The notes under the pieces are model-generated. The model saw nothing but the letters and a program-made list of their open reading frames with translations, was not told the origin of the DNA and ran no database searches. DNA of 64,000 nt from Bacteroidales bacterium UBA4116 (lineage in GTDB: Bacteria > Bacteroidota > Bacteroidia > Bacteroidales > Tannerellaceae): contig DFXE01000020.1 in assembly GCA_002381645.1 (NCBI GenBank), forward strand, positions 186,001 to 250,000, written 5' to 3'. The translations under genes were made by a program, and so were the position numbers. Below are positions 1 to 8,023 of the stretch, piece by piece (the first letter of the stretch is position 1; each line of letters opens with the position of its first letter).

Positions 1-30
1 AATAATATAAACCATTTAAAGTTTGAAGTT

Positions 31-261
31 ATGAAAAATGAAGATTCAAAATTGTTATTAGGGTTAGTTGTAGGCGTGGTAGTTGGCGCTGCTGTTACCT
101 ATTTAGCTACTACAGAGAAAAGAGAACAATTAATGGAAGAATTTAACAACCTTGCCGATAAGATCAAAGACGGTTATCATCAGGCTGTTGCCAAGTATAA
201 AGAAGGCAAAGCGGAAGTCGAACAAGGCGCCAAGGAAGTTAAAGACGCCATAACTGAATAA
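31..261 (+). CDS. YtxH domain-containing small membrane protein
   Basis: This 76-residue protein has one N-terminal membrane segment rich in Gly and Val (about residues 8-28). A charged, helical, probably coiled tail rich in Lys, Glu and Ala follows. That is the YtxH (general-stress membrane protein) architecture. It is the first of three closely packed genes: the holin-like gene starts 6 bp after its stop, so they are probably one operon. The biochemical role of the family is unknown. Envelope stress or cell-surface maintenance is an inference from families of this type. Confidence 0.8.
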   Translation: MKNEDSKLLLGLVVGVVVGAAVTYLATTEKREQLMEEFNNLADKIKDGYHQAVAKYKEGKAEVEQGAKEVKDAITE

Positions 262-267
262 AAGCAA

Positions 268-681
268 ATGGAAAAAGATGCAGGACAAATATTCCGCGAA
301 TTAAAGGAAGATGTTACCAATTATGCGGAATCAAAATTTGAATTATTCAAATTAAGTGCATACGAAGGAGCCGGTAAAGTAGCCGGCCTCCTTACGTATG
401 GCTTGATATTGGTATTCCTTGCTTTATTTGCCTTATTATTTATCTTTCTTTCTATAGGTTTTTTTCTGGGTGAATTATTCAATTCAATGGGACTGGGATT
501 TGCATGTGTAGCAGGTCTTTACCTGATACTTATACTCATCGCGGTATTAACAAAGAAAAGCATACAGGGAAAGGTAATCAATGAGATAATTGAAGCTTTA
601 ACCACTAATGATGACAATGATAATGGAACCGACAATGAAGAAAATTTATCCAACTCCTTTGGAGAAGTTACAATCCGATAA
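268..681 (+). CDS. Phage-holin-family (holin-X-like) membrane protein
   Basis: This 137-residue protein has an amphipathic N-terminus, two long hydrophobic segments (about residues 40-70 and 75-98), and an acidic Asn/Asp-rich C-terminal tail. This matches the chromosomal 'phage holin family' / actinobacterial holin-X superfamily. In Bacteroidota such genes commonly accompany YtxH proteins and are not part of prophages. No phage genes lie nearby. Its 3' end overlaps the next gene, which suggests translational coupling. The function is unknown; a membrane-integrity role is inference. Confidence 0.75.
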   Translation: MEKDAGQIFRELKEDVTNYAESKFELFKLSAYEGAGKVAGLLTYGLILVFLALFALLFIFLSIGFFLGELFNSMGLGFACVAGLYLILILIAVLTKKSIQGKVINEIIEALTTNDDNDNGTDNEENLSNSFGEVTIR

Positions 682-1018
682 ATTATACGCAAAAGTAAAA
701 AGCCGTGCTGCCGCTCAAAGGCTGAATAATAACATTACATATATACAGAACAACACCGGAAGTATTTTACTTTCCAGTGCTCATTCGTTATTATTTCCCG
801 GAGCAAAAGAAAAAAAAGAAAAAGTCAATTCATTACTTCACCTGCCGGCCTTAACCAGAAGAGGACTTAGCATGTCCGACGTATTTTCACTCGGTAAATC
901 ACTACTCCCACACGCATGGACAATTGCCAAACCCATACTTTTTACGTGGGGAGTAGGTAGAACACGATCTATTTTATTGGGAAGACTTTTTGGGTGGAAG
1001 AAAAAGAAAAAGAAATAA
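635..1018 (+). CDS. Hypothetical protein, third gene of the YtxH/holin cluster
   Basis: The reading frame is open from 608, with Met codons at 608, 611, 617, 623 and 635. I prefer 635 because it gives a 127-residue protein with the least overlap (47 bp) with the holin-like gene. The protein is basic and has a moderately hydrophobic stretch near residues 78-100. It ends in a run of six lysines (WKKKKKK). I do not recognise a catalytic motif. Its position suggests it works with the two upstream membrane proteins. Confidence 0.6.
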   Translation: MKKIYPTPLEKLQSDKLYAKVKSRAAAQRLNNNITYIQNNTGSILLSSAHSLLFPGAKEKKEKVNSLLHLPALTRRGLSMSDVFSLGKSLLPHAWTIAKPILFTWGVGRTRSILLGRLFGWKKKKKK

Positions 1019-1091
1019 TCTGCAATAATTAATTTATGTTAGAGGGCATGTTTTTTTAAGGTTTATACACTGACTTTAGAAAAAACATAAT

Positions 1092-1099
1092 TACCTTTG
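1092..1099 (+). promoter_or_regulatory. Bacteroidetes -7 box (TACCTTTG)
   Basis: This is an exact match to TAnnTTTG, followed by C, 21 bp before the ATG of the 27-residue lipoprotein smORF. No other promoter-like element was seen before gapA, so it may serve both genes. No good -33 TTTG was seen at standard spacing. Confidence 0.6.
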
Positions 1100-1120
1100 C
1101 ACAGTAAAAAATTAAACAAG

Positions 1121-1204
1121 ATGAAACATATATCAACAGCTTTAGCAACACTTTTACTAATGTTGATGTTTTTAGCCTCTTGCGCTACTCCTTGTGGATG
1201 CTGA
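1121..1204 (+). CDS. 27-residue lipoprotein smORF upstream of gapA
   Basis: The frame runs ATG to TGA for 27 codons and encodes an N-terminal basic residue, a Leu/Met-rich hydrophobic core and a lipobox (FLASC, Cys21). The mature peptide would be only seven residues, CATPCGC, with three cysteines. It sits between a consensus -7 box 21 bp upstream and gapA 52 bp downstream, with no terminator between. Gene-finders usually skip ORFs this short. The signal-peptide grammar and promoter placement argue that it is real, but no homology evidence is available here. It resembles the class of tiny Bacteroidales lipoproteins. The function is unknown. Confidence 0.5.
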   Translation: MKHISTALATLLLMLMFLASCATPCGC

Positions 1205-1256
1205 TTAGAATTTAACTAATAATGTTTTTAATAAACCCAATAAAAGTTTTATTACA

Positions 1257-2261
1257 ATGATTAAAGTAGGTATAAACGGTTTTGGCCGTATCGGACGTTT
1301 GGTTTTCCGTGCAGCTCAGAAGAGAAATGACATTCAGGTGGTTGGTATTAACGACTTGATCAGTGTTGAATACATGGCTTACATGTTGAAATACGATACT
1401 ATCCACGGTCAGTTCGACGGAACAATCGACATTAAGGACGGTAACCTGGTAGTAAATGGTAATTCAATCCGTGTAACTGCAGAGAAAAACCCTGCGGACC
1501 TGAAATGGGATGCCGTTGGTGCTGAATACATTGTTGAATCAACAGGTTTGTTCTTATCAAAAGATAAAGCACAAGGTCATATCGATGCCGGTGGTAAATA
1601 TGTAGTAATGTCTGCTCCTTCGAAAGACGATACCCCAATGTTCGTTTGCGGAGTTAACCTGGATGCATATAAAAAAGGTACTCAGTTCGTATCCAATGCT
1701 TCTTGTACTACAAACTGTCTGGCTCCTATTGCTAAAGTATTAAATGATAAATTCGGTATTACCGACGGTTTGATGACTACTGTACATGCTACAACAGCTA
1801 CGCAAAAAACAGTTGACGGACCTTCAGTTAAAGACTGGAGAGGCGGACGTGCAGCAGCAGGTAACATCATTCCTTCATCTACAGGTGCAGCAAAAGCAGT
1901 AGGTAAAGTAATTCCTGAATTAAACGGTAAATTAACAGGTATGGCATTCCGCGTTCCGACATTGGATGTTTCTGTTGTCGATTTAACTGTTAATTTAGCA
2001 AAACCGGCATCTTACGACGAAATCAAAGCAGCTATGAAATCTGCTTCAGAAAATGAATTAAAAGGTATCTTAGGATACACTGAAGATGACGTTGTTTCTT
2101 CTGATTTCATTGGCGATGCACGTACCTCTATCTTCGATGCAAAAGCAGGTATCGCTTTGACAGATAAATTTGTTAAAGTTGTATCATGGTATGACAACGA
2201 ATGGGGTTACTCAAACAAGGTGTTGGAACTGATCGTTCACATGAATAAAGTAAACGGATAA
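1257..2261 (+). CDS. gapA: Type I glyceraldehyde-3-phosphate dehydrogenase
   Basis: A 334-residue glycolytic enzyme that oxidises glyceraldehyde-3-phosphate to 1,3-bisphosphoglycerate with NAD+ in the cytoplasm. It shows the N-terminal Rossmann motif GFGRIGR (residues 7-13) and the catalytic block SNASCTTNCLAP with the nucleophilic Cys. HATTATQKTVDGPS follows, and the C-terminus carries WYDNEWGYS. The length is standard for the family. A perfect stem-loop terminator lies 20 bp after the stop. Confidence 0.98.
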   Translation: MIKVGINGFGRIGRLVFRAAQKRNDIQVVGINDLISVEYMAYMLKYDTIHGQFDGTIDIKDGNLVVNGNSIRVTAEKNPADLKWDAVGAEYIVESTGLFLSKDKAQGHIDAGGKYVVMSAPSKDDTPMFVCGVNLDAYKKGTQFVSNASCTTNCLAPIAKVLNDKFGITDGLMTTVHATTATQKTVDGPSVKDWRGGRAAAGNIIPSSTGAAKAVGKVIPELNGKLTGMAFRVPTLDVSVVDLTVNLAKPASYDEIKAAMKSASENELKGILGYTEDDVVSSDFIGDARTSIFDAKAGIALTDKFVKVVSWYDNEWGYSNKVLELIVHMNKVNG

Positions 2262-2281
2262 TTATTAATCCGATCAAATAT

Positions 2282-2316
2282 AAAAAGCCGTATCTATTCT
2301 GGGTACGGCTTTTTTA
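2282..2316 (+). terminator. Rho-independent terminator of gapA
   Basis: An 11-bp perfect stem (2282-2292 with 2304-2314, core AGCCGTA/TACGGCT) has an 11-nt loop and runs into a T tract. The T tract abuts the -7 box of miaA, so terminator and next promoter are fused end to end. Confidence 0.85.
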
Positions 2317-2317
2317 T

Positions 2318-2325
2318 TATTTTTG
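2318..2325 (+). promoter_or_regulatory. -7 box TATTTTTG for miaA
   Basis: This matches TAnnTTTG. It ends only 7 bp before the miaA ATG at 2333, so any transcript from it would have almost no leader. It lies immediately after the gapA terminator T tract. Confidence 0.45.
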
Positions 2326-2332
2326 TTTTTAA

Positions 2333-3250
2333 ATGGAAACGTATCACCTTATTACGGTTTTAGGACCTACAGCATCAGGCAAAACCTCATTTGCCGCAGC
2401 TTTAGCAGACCGTTTGAATACTGAAATAATAAGTGCAGATTCCCGCCAGGTTTACCGGTCGATGGATCTTGGAACAGGAAAAGACCTGTCAGATTACACA
2501 ATAAACGGCAAAACTATTCCTTATCACCTGATCGATATACGGAATCCGGGAGATAAATATAATGTATTTGAGTATCAGCATGACTTTTTCCGTATTTACA
2601 ATGAGATAAAAGCGAAAGGTAAACTGCCCGTTCTTTGTGGAGGTACGGGAATGTATATCGAAGCAGTGCTTAAAGGATATAAATTACTGGATGTACCTGA
2701 TAATAAAGAACTCAGGCAATCATTGAAGGGAAAGTCTTTAAAAGAGCTTGAAACCATTTTATCCGGGTATAAAGTACTTCATAATAAAACAGACGTCGAT
2801 ACCGCACAACGGGCAATTCGTGCCATTGAAATAGAAGAATTCTACAAACAACAATCTCCCGAAAAAAATCAATACGATTCCCTTGAAAGCCTCATTATAG
2901 GTATCCGGATAGAACGTGAACTCCGAAGAGAAAAAATATCCAAAAGATTACGTATCCGCCTACAGGAAGGAATGGTAGAAGAGGTGCAGAATATTCTGGC
3001 ATCCGGAGTTAATCATGAAGATCTGATTTATTACGGTCTGGAATATAAATACCTTACTTTATATTTATTGGGAAAGTTAACATACGACGATATGGTATCC
3101 CAGCTTGAAATCGCAATTCATCAGTTTGCCAAACGACAAATGACCTGGTTCAGAGGTATGGAAAGGCGGGGATGTAAAATACATTGGATTGATGCAACCC
3201 TGCCTACAGAACAAAAAATCGACATAACGCTCAAATTATTAAATGAATGA
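2333..3250 (+). CDS. miaA: tRNA dimethylallyltransferase
   Basis: A 305-residue enzyme that transfers the dimethylallyl group to A37 of tRNAs reading UNN codons. It shows the P-loop GPTASGKT (residues 11-18), the SADSRQVY motif, the CGGTGMY block and a C-terminal FAKRQMTWFR segment, all typical of MiaA. The length is normal. Its stop overlaps the start of kdsA by 8 bp, implying translational coupling. Confidence 0.96.
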   Translation: METYHLITVLGPTASGKTSFAAALADRLNTEIISADSRQVYRSMDLGTGKDLSDYTINGKTIPYHLIDIRNPGDKYNVFEYQHDFFRIYNEIKAKGKLPVLCGGTGMYIEAVLKGYKLLDVPDNKELRQSLKGKSLKELETILSGYKVLHNKTDVDTAQRAIRAIEIEEFYKQQSPEKNQYDSLESLIIGIRIERELRREKISKRLRIRLQEGMVEEVQNILASGVNHEDLIYYGLEYKYLTLYLLGKLTYDDMVSQLEIAIHQFAKRQMTWFRGMERRGCKIHWIDATLPTEQKIDITLKLLNE

Positions 3251-4058
3251 AAATATGGTAACAATTGAAAACTTTCGGAATAAAAAGAATTTTTTTCTGA
3301 TGGCCGGTCCTTGTGTTATCGAAGGGGAAGATATAACACTTCACATAGCAGAAAAAATAACCGACATAGCAGGCAGATTAAATATACCTCTTATTTTTAA
3401 AGGATCTTACAGGAAAGCAAACCGTTCACGTATTGATTCATTTACCGGCATAGGTGATGAAAAAGCATTAAAAATACTTCGCAAAGTAAACGAAGCCTTT
3501 CATATACCCACCGTTACGGATATCCATGAATCACATGAAGCAGGTATGGCTGCCGAATATGTAGACGTGCTTCAAATTCCGGCTTTTTTATGCCGGCAAA
3601 CAGAATTGCTGATTGCCGCTGCAAAAACGGGGAAAATCGTAAATATTAAGAAAGGGCAGTTTTTATCGCCTGAAGGTATGTCCTTTGCCGCGCAAAAAGT
3701 GGCTGACGCAGGAAATAAAAATGTAATGATTACGGAACGTGGAACAACTTTCGGATACACCGATCTGGTAGTCGATTACAGAAGTATTCCTAAAATGCAG
3801 CAATTCGGTTATCCGGTAGTTATGGATATTACGCATTCTTTACAACAACCTAATCAAACGTCAGGTGTAACAGGAGGATTACCCGAATTGATCGAAACCA
3901 TCGCCAAAGCGGCTATTGCGGTTGGTGCAGACGGTTTGTTTATTGAAACCCATCCCGAACCCTGCAAAGCCAAATCGGATGGAGCAAATATGCTACCATT
4001 ACATTTACTGGAAGAATTACTGGTGAAACTGTTAAGGATAAGGGAAGCGATACGCTGA
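3243..4058 (+). CDS. kdsA: 3-deoxy-8-phosphooctulonate (KDO-8-P) synthase
   Basis: A 271-residue cytosolic enzyme that condenses phosphoenolpyruvate with arabinose-5-phosphate on the way to the KDO of lipid A/LPS. It shows AGPCVIEG (about residues 21-28), the substrate loop KGSYRKANRSRIDSF, and the conserved DITHSLQQPN and ETHPEP blocks of the DAHP/KDO8P synthase barrel. The chosen ATG overlaps the end of miaA. An alternative ATG at 3255 would remove four residues. It converges on the Crp/Fnr gene with only 7 bp between the stops. Confidence 0.95.
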   Translation: MNENMVTIENFRNKKNFFLMAGPCVIEGEDITLHIAEKITDIAGRLNIPLIFKGSYRKANRSRIDSFTGIGDEKALKILRKVNEAFHIPTVTDIHESHEAGMAAEYVDVLQIPAFLCRQTELLIAAAKTGKIVNIKKGQFLSPEGMSFAAQKVADAGNKNVMITERGTTFGYTDLVVDYRSIPKMQQFGYPVVMDITHSLQQPNQTSGVTGGLPELIETIAKAAIAVGADGLFIETHPEPCKAKSDGANMLPLHLLEELLVKLLRIREAIR

Positions 4059-4065
4059 AGTATCG

Positions 4066-4767
4066 TTATCCTAATTTACTTATTTTCCTTAGCCTGTCTT
4101 CGTCAATAAGTTTTATTTTTCTACCGTCCAATGCAATAATGCGTTCGGCAGCAAATGTAGATAATGTCCGTATGGCATTGGATGTGGTCATATTGGAAAG
4201 ACTGGCTAAATCTTCACGTGCTAAATATATGCTGAGGGTTGCGCCGTCTTCTTCCAGTCCGTAACTATCCTTGAGGAATAACAACGATTCAGCCAAGCGG
4301 CCACGGATATGTTTTTGGGTAAGGTTTACCGTCCTTTCGTCTGCCACGCCTAAATCGAATGATAACTGACGAATAAAAAACATGGCAAGATTGGGGTTAC
4401 CCATCAAAAGCTCAGTGACCACAGTCATAGGGATAAGGCAAACAATGGAAGGCTCGAAAGCAGAGGCATTGGTAAGATAATCTTCCTGGGCAAAATAAGC
4501 GCGATAACCAAAGTATTGAATAGGTTTTATCATCCGTATGATCTGGCTTCGCCCTCCTACCCCTTCTTTAAATATTTTCACTTTCCCTTTCAACAGACAC
4601 ATCATATCACGGGGTTCATCTCCTTCAAAATAAATCAATTGGTTTCGTTTAAAATGTTGAATAGACGAACTCTTACGAAGAATATCACGCTCCTTGTCGT
4701 TCAATACCCTCCATACTTCTGATAAACTTGCCGATATATCGACTTCTTCCTTTTGATGTTTTGCCAC
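4066..4767 (-). CDS. Crp/Fnr-family transcriptional regulator
   Basis: This 233-residue protein has an N-terminal cyclic-nucleotide-binding-like beta-roll (about residues 25-140, including FEGDEPRDMMCLLKGKVKIF). A long helix and a C-terminal winged helix-turn-helix follow (about 165-230, with LAREDLASLSNMTTSNAIRTL as recognition region). No FNR-type cysteine cluster is visible at the N-terminus, so a [4Fe-4S] oxygen sensor is unlikely. The effector and regulon cannot be read from the sequence. It is monocistronic and has its own -7 box 28 bp upstream. Confidence 0.92.
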   Translation of the reverse strand: MAKHQKEEVDISASLSEVWRVLNDKERDILRKSSSIQHFKRNQLIYFEGDEPRDMMCLLKGKVKIFKEGVGGRSQIIRMIKPIQYFGYRAYFAQEDYLTNASAFEPSIVCLIPMTVVTELLMGNPNLAMFFIRQLSFDLGVADERTVNLTQKHIRGRLAESLLFLKDSYGLEEDGATLSIYLAREDLASLSNMTTSNAIRTLSTFAAERIIALDGRKIKLIDEDRLRKISKLG

Positions 4768-4795
4768 TACTGTTTTATAACATACTTATGAAGCA

Positions 4796-4803
4796 CAAAT
4801 ATA
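4796..4803 (-). promoter_or_regulatory. -7 box for the Crp/Fnr gene
   Basis: On the minus strand this reads TATATTTG, followed by TGC, 28 bp before the start codon at 4767. A TTTG-like -33 element lies about 23 bp further upstream (4827-4830). Confidence 0.6.
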
Positions 4804-4898
4804 TGACTTTTCTTTTGAAGAAAGAACAAATTGTATAACAAAAAGAAAATATATGAACATTTCAATCCTATCTCTGAACAATAACGATTATATTTATT

Positions 4899-4906
4899 TA
4901 ATTTTG
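4899..4906 (+). promoter_or_regulatory. -7 box TAATTTTG for the DUF5686 gene
   Basis: This matches TAnnTTTG and lies 21 bp before the TTG start at 4928. It supports that unusual start codon, because no ATG is available near the signal peptide. Confidence 0.55.
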
Positions 4907-4927
4907 TAAAGAATAAGAGTAAACCGT

Positions 4928-7117
4928 TTGAGAAAAGCAACTTTCATATTAACCCTTTTTTCATTTATTATAATAAGTATTCAAGCCAAAGCAGAAGAAA
5001 CTTATTATAACCATGCGACGGGTGGAAACAGCAAAAAAAAACCTTCGGTTTTACTCGCCGACTCTATTATGAGATTGGTTATTGAAAATGCCGTTAATTA
5101 TCAAAACCTGCTGACAAGTTCTGAGGCAGAAATATATATAAAGGGCCGCACAGAAATACTAAAAAGGAATTACCTCATCAGATTCGCCCATCATTTATTT
5201 CCTGTTAACCGGAGAGTAAAGGATATGGTATTTGAAATGGTTTGCCAAACCAAATTCGAACCACCTAATGTTTTCGCCCATAATTTTAAAGCCATAAACG
5301 GAAGTAGTATTCCAAATAAGAAGAAACAACAGGAAATTCTAAGTTTTCTTAATATGAATGTGTATGCTTCCACTGCATTAGACGATGAAATATTAATGCC
5401 CGTAGCCAGAAATGCTTTCAAATATTACGATTTCAATTTAATGGATGAATCCGACAGCACCGGATTAAAAATTTATAGGATTCGTTTTTTACCTAAACAT
5501 TTAAGTCAAAAATTAATTACCGGTGATTTGTATATCGTTGATAAAACATGGAGTATTGATAAGATCGATTTAAGCGGCCGTTATGCCTTTGCCGATTTTA
5601 ACCTGATCACCAAATTTGGTCGAGGCTCCAACCGCTTTAATCTTCCAGAATCGGCCGACCTGTATTTAAGGTATCATGTTTTAGGAAATGCTGTGGCCAG
5701 CTCGTATCATTCAAAATTTAACTATAAGGCAATTATATGGTCGTTAGATAATCATACAAAGAAAAGAAGAAGATCGTCTTTAGATCTTACCAACTACTTT
5801 CAATTATCCTCAGATACAGTACCGATCATACTGGACACGGCATATTGGCAGGAAAAACGCGATATCCCTCTTACATCTGAAGAGAAAATACTGTATGAAA
5901 ACGTAACTGATGAAAGATTACAACCCGTCGACAGCATAGACCGAGATGATCCGTTCAGGTATTTAAAATTCACCGAAAAGTTAACAAATTCAGTTTCTTT
6001 CAATTATAAGTCTACGCGTTTTCGGTATTCGGGGTTTTTGAATCCTTTTCAATTGGGATATTCTAAATTTAACGGTATTACATATCGCCAGCGTATACGG
6101 TTAAATAAAAACTTTGATGACGGGCGGCAGTTTCGTTTGCGTCCGGAGGTTGGTTTTGTGTTTAAACGTAAAGAATTATATTTTAAGGTAGTGAGCGATT
6201 GGGAATATCTGCCTCGTAAAAGAGGCGTATTGAGTTTAGTTGCAGGTAACGGAAATCAGACATATTCACATTCCATGACGACGAAAATAAACGATTTCCT
6301 GAAAGATTCCATTTTGGATGCAGATGACCTGGGGCTACAATATTTCAGACATTATTATATTGAATTACGAAATAATATCGAACTTTTCAACGGATTTGAA
6401 TTAACGGCAGGACTTACCTATAATAACCGTATGCCTGTAAAGAAAAACTATGATCTGAATGTAAGTCCGGAAATATTAGATATAATTAATAGTGAATATA
6501 ACGATTTCACTCCGATACTCGGATTTTCATATACCCCCAGACAATACTACCGCATGGATGGTAACAGGAAAGAATATGTACATTCATATTATCCGACTAT
6601 TTCTGTTGAATTTGCCCGTGCTATACCCAATGTGTGGAAAAGTGAAGGAGACTTTACACGTATTGAAGGAGATATTCATCAAAGTTTGTATTTAGGATTG
6701 TTACGCAGATTAAATTACCATGTAAGCGCCGGATTATATACACGCCAAAAATCTACTTATTTTGCCGACTTCCGGTATTTCACACGGAGAAATTTTCCGG
6801 ATACATGGGATGATCAAATTGGGGGAGTTTTTAATACCCTGAGAAGACAATGGTTTAATGCGGCCGATAAATATGTCCAGGCACATGTGATGTATCAAAG
6901 TCCTTTTATATTATTACACTTCTATAAAAAAGAAGCGTCCAAATACGTATTTCATGAACGGTTATATTTCAGCCAACTGTGGACACCAGTATTACCCAGT
7001 TATACAGAACTCGGATACGGAATAGGAAATCATATTTTCAATATTGGTGTTTTTGCCGGTTTTCAGAAACATAAATACCAGAGTATCGGATTTAAATTTG
7101 CATTCGAATTATTTTAA
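4928..7117 (+). CDS. DUF5686 family outer-membrane protein
   Basis: This 729-residue protein starts at TTG (MRKATF...) followed by a Sec signal peptide ending near AKA. The next 300 residues contain the soluble DUF5686 region (YRIRFLPKH, GDLYIVDKTWSIDKIDLSG). The rest is alternating hydrophobic/polar strand with many aromatic residues, ending in Phe (FELF), as expected for an outer-membrane beta-barrel. Many DUF5686 proteins carry an N-terminal carboxypeptidase-regulatory-like domain; this one lacks it. The family function is unknown. Its stop overlaps the stop of the opposing DUF1460 gene by 3 bp. Confidence 0.85.
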   Translation: MRKATFILTLFSFIIISIQAKAEETYYNHATGGNSKKKPSVLLADSIMRLVIENAVNYQNLLTSSEAEIYIKGRTEILKRNYLIRFAHHLFPVNRRVKDMVFEMVCQTKFEPPNVFAHNFKAINGSSIPNKKKQQEILSFLNMNVYASTALDDEILMPVARNAFKYYDFNLMDESDSTGLKIYRIRFLPKHLSQKLITGDLYIVDKTWSIDKIDLSGRYAFADFNLITKFGRGSNRFNLPESADLYLRYHVLGNAVASSYHSKFNYKAIIWSLDNHTKKRRRSSLDLTNYFQLSSDTVPIILDTAYWQEKRDIPLTSEEKILYENVTDERLQPVDSIDRDDPFRYLKFTEKLTNSVSFNYKSTRFRYSGFLNPFQLGYSKFNGITYRQRIRLNKNFDDGRQFRLRPEVGFVFKRKELYFKVVSDWEYLPRKRGVLSLVAGNGNQTYSHSMTTKINDFLKDSILDADDLGLQYFRHYYIELRNNIELFNGFELTAGLTYNNRMPVKKNYDLNVSPEILDIINSEYNDFTPILGFSYTPRQYYRMDGNRKEYVHSYYPTISVEFARAIPNVWKSEGDFTRIEGDIHQSLYLGLLRRLNYHVSAGLYTRQKSTYFADFRYFTRRNFPDTWDDQIGGVFNTLRRQWFNAADKYVQAHVMYQSPFILLHFYKKEASKYVFHERLYFSQLWTPVLPSYTELGYGIGNHIFNIGVFAGFQKHKYQSIGFKFAFELF

Positions 7118-8022
7118 TTAACCGGACGTGCTAACATAATCCCGGTATTATTCTTTCCTTTAAGCACATACTCCTTTAAGGAGGCTTCATTGATTATTAC
7201 CTTTTTAGCCAAAGAGGAGGCATGTATAAAGGTTAACTTTTCTTTTTCCTTATATATAAAACCTACATGGGATATATCTAATCCTTTTATATCCGTTGTA
7301 AAACAGACCATATCACCCGATTTCATTTTATCAGCAAAAGAATCAATATCGTTTTCAGATATATAATAATACCGTCTTGAGTTTATTTCTTTTTCATTTA
7401 AAGAAATTTTCCGGACAAAATCAGAATTACCTTTCAACTGCCTGTAACTATCTGGATGAGTAGACATAAAATGTAGGTTCAGAATAAGAGGTTTACCGCC
7501 AATTTCCCTATTTATGTCTTTTACAACACCCTTTTTATCATTAATATAAAGCCAGTCGGAAGTATAATGCAACCGGTCCATATAATTATTTGCCACTCCT
7601 TCCCGGTAACGGATATATTGTAGATTACGACAGAAATTCTCAAAAGAGAGATCATCATCTTTTAATGTATAAGAGAGAGCAAACACAGTTTCAACCAAAG
7701 TGGTACAATCGAACTCCCTGAGATTGACTACTAATCCTTCGGGCTCTTTTTCCAAAGTGGCCGAAACATACGGTTTTCCAAGAAAGAACATAGCAGTCTG
7801 CACAATCAATTGATCTACAGGCAGGGATTTTTTATGTCTAAATTCAGATATATAATTATGGTAAATCTTTCGATCTTCACCTGTACAGTATATCCGATCA
7901 GTAAGAACAATACGGGCTTCTATTTGTAAAGAAAAAGAGAGAAACAAAGCGAAAAAAACAATTAGCTTTATAGCCCGGTCATTATTTTTATTTTCTGATC
8001 TGAAATACTGTACATTTTTCAT
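7114..8022 (-). CDS. DUF1460 (NlpC/P60-like amidase) domain protein
   Basis: This 302-residue exported protein belongs to the DUF1460 family. Characterised relatives are papain-like amidases acting on cell-wall muropeptides. The core FDCTTLVETVFAL carries the presumed catalytic Cys, and MVCFTTDIKGLDISHVGF the later His region. The frame opens at a TTG (8034) inside uvrB, but the ATG at 8022, 1 bp after the uvrB stop, is the better start and leads straight into a hydrophobic signal segment (LIVFFALFLSFSLQ). It is the last gene of the pspC-uvrB-DUF1460 operon. A wall-recycling role is inference from the family. Confidence 0.85.
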   Translation of the reverse strand: MKNVQYFRSENKNNDRAIKLIVFFALFLSFSLQIEARIVLTDRIYCTGEDRKIYHNYISEFRHKKSLPVDQLIVQTAMFFLGKPYVSATLEKEPEGLVVNLREFDCTTLVETVFALSYTLKDDDLSFENFCRNLQYIRYREGVANNYMDRLHYTSDWLYINDKKGVVKDINREIGGKPLILNLHFMSTHPDSYRQLKGNSDFVRKISLNEKEINSRRYYYISENDIDSFADKMKSGDMVCFTTDIKGLDISHVGFIYKEKEKLTFIHASSLAKKVIINEASLKEYVLKGKNNTGIMLARPVN

Positions 8023-8023
8023 T

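Noticed and set aside
268..681. Prophage indicated by a holin-family gene
   Set aside because: No capsid, tail, terminase, integrase or endolysin genes nearby; chromosomal holin-X-like genes beside ytxH are common in this phylum.
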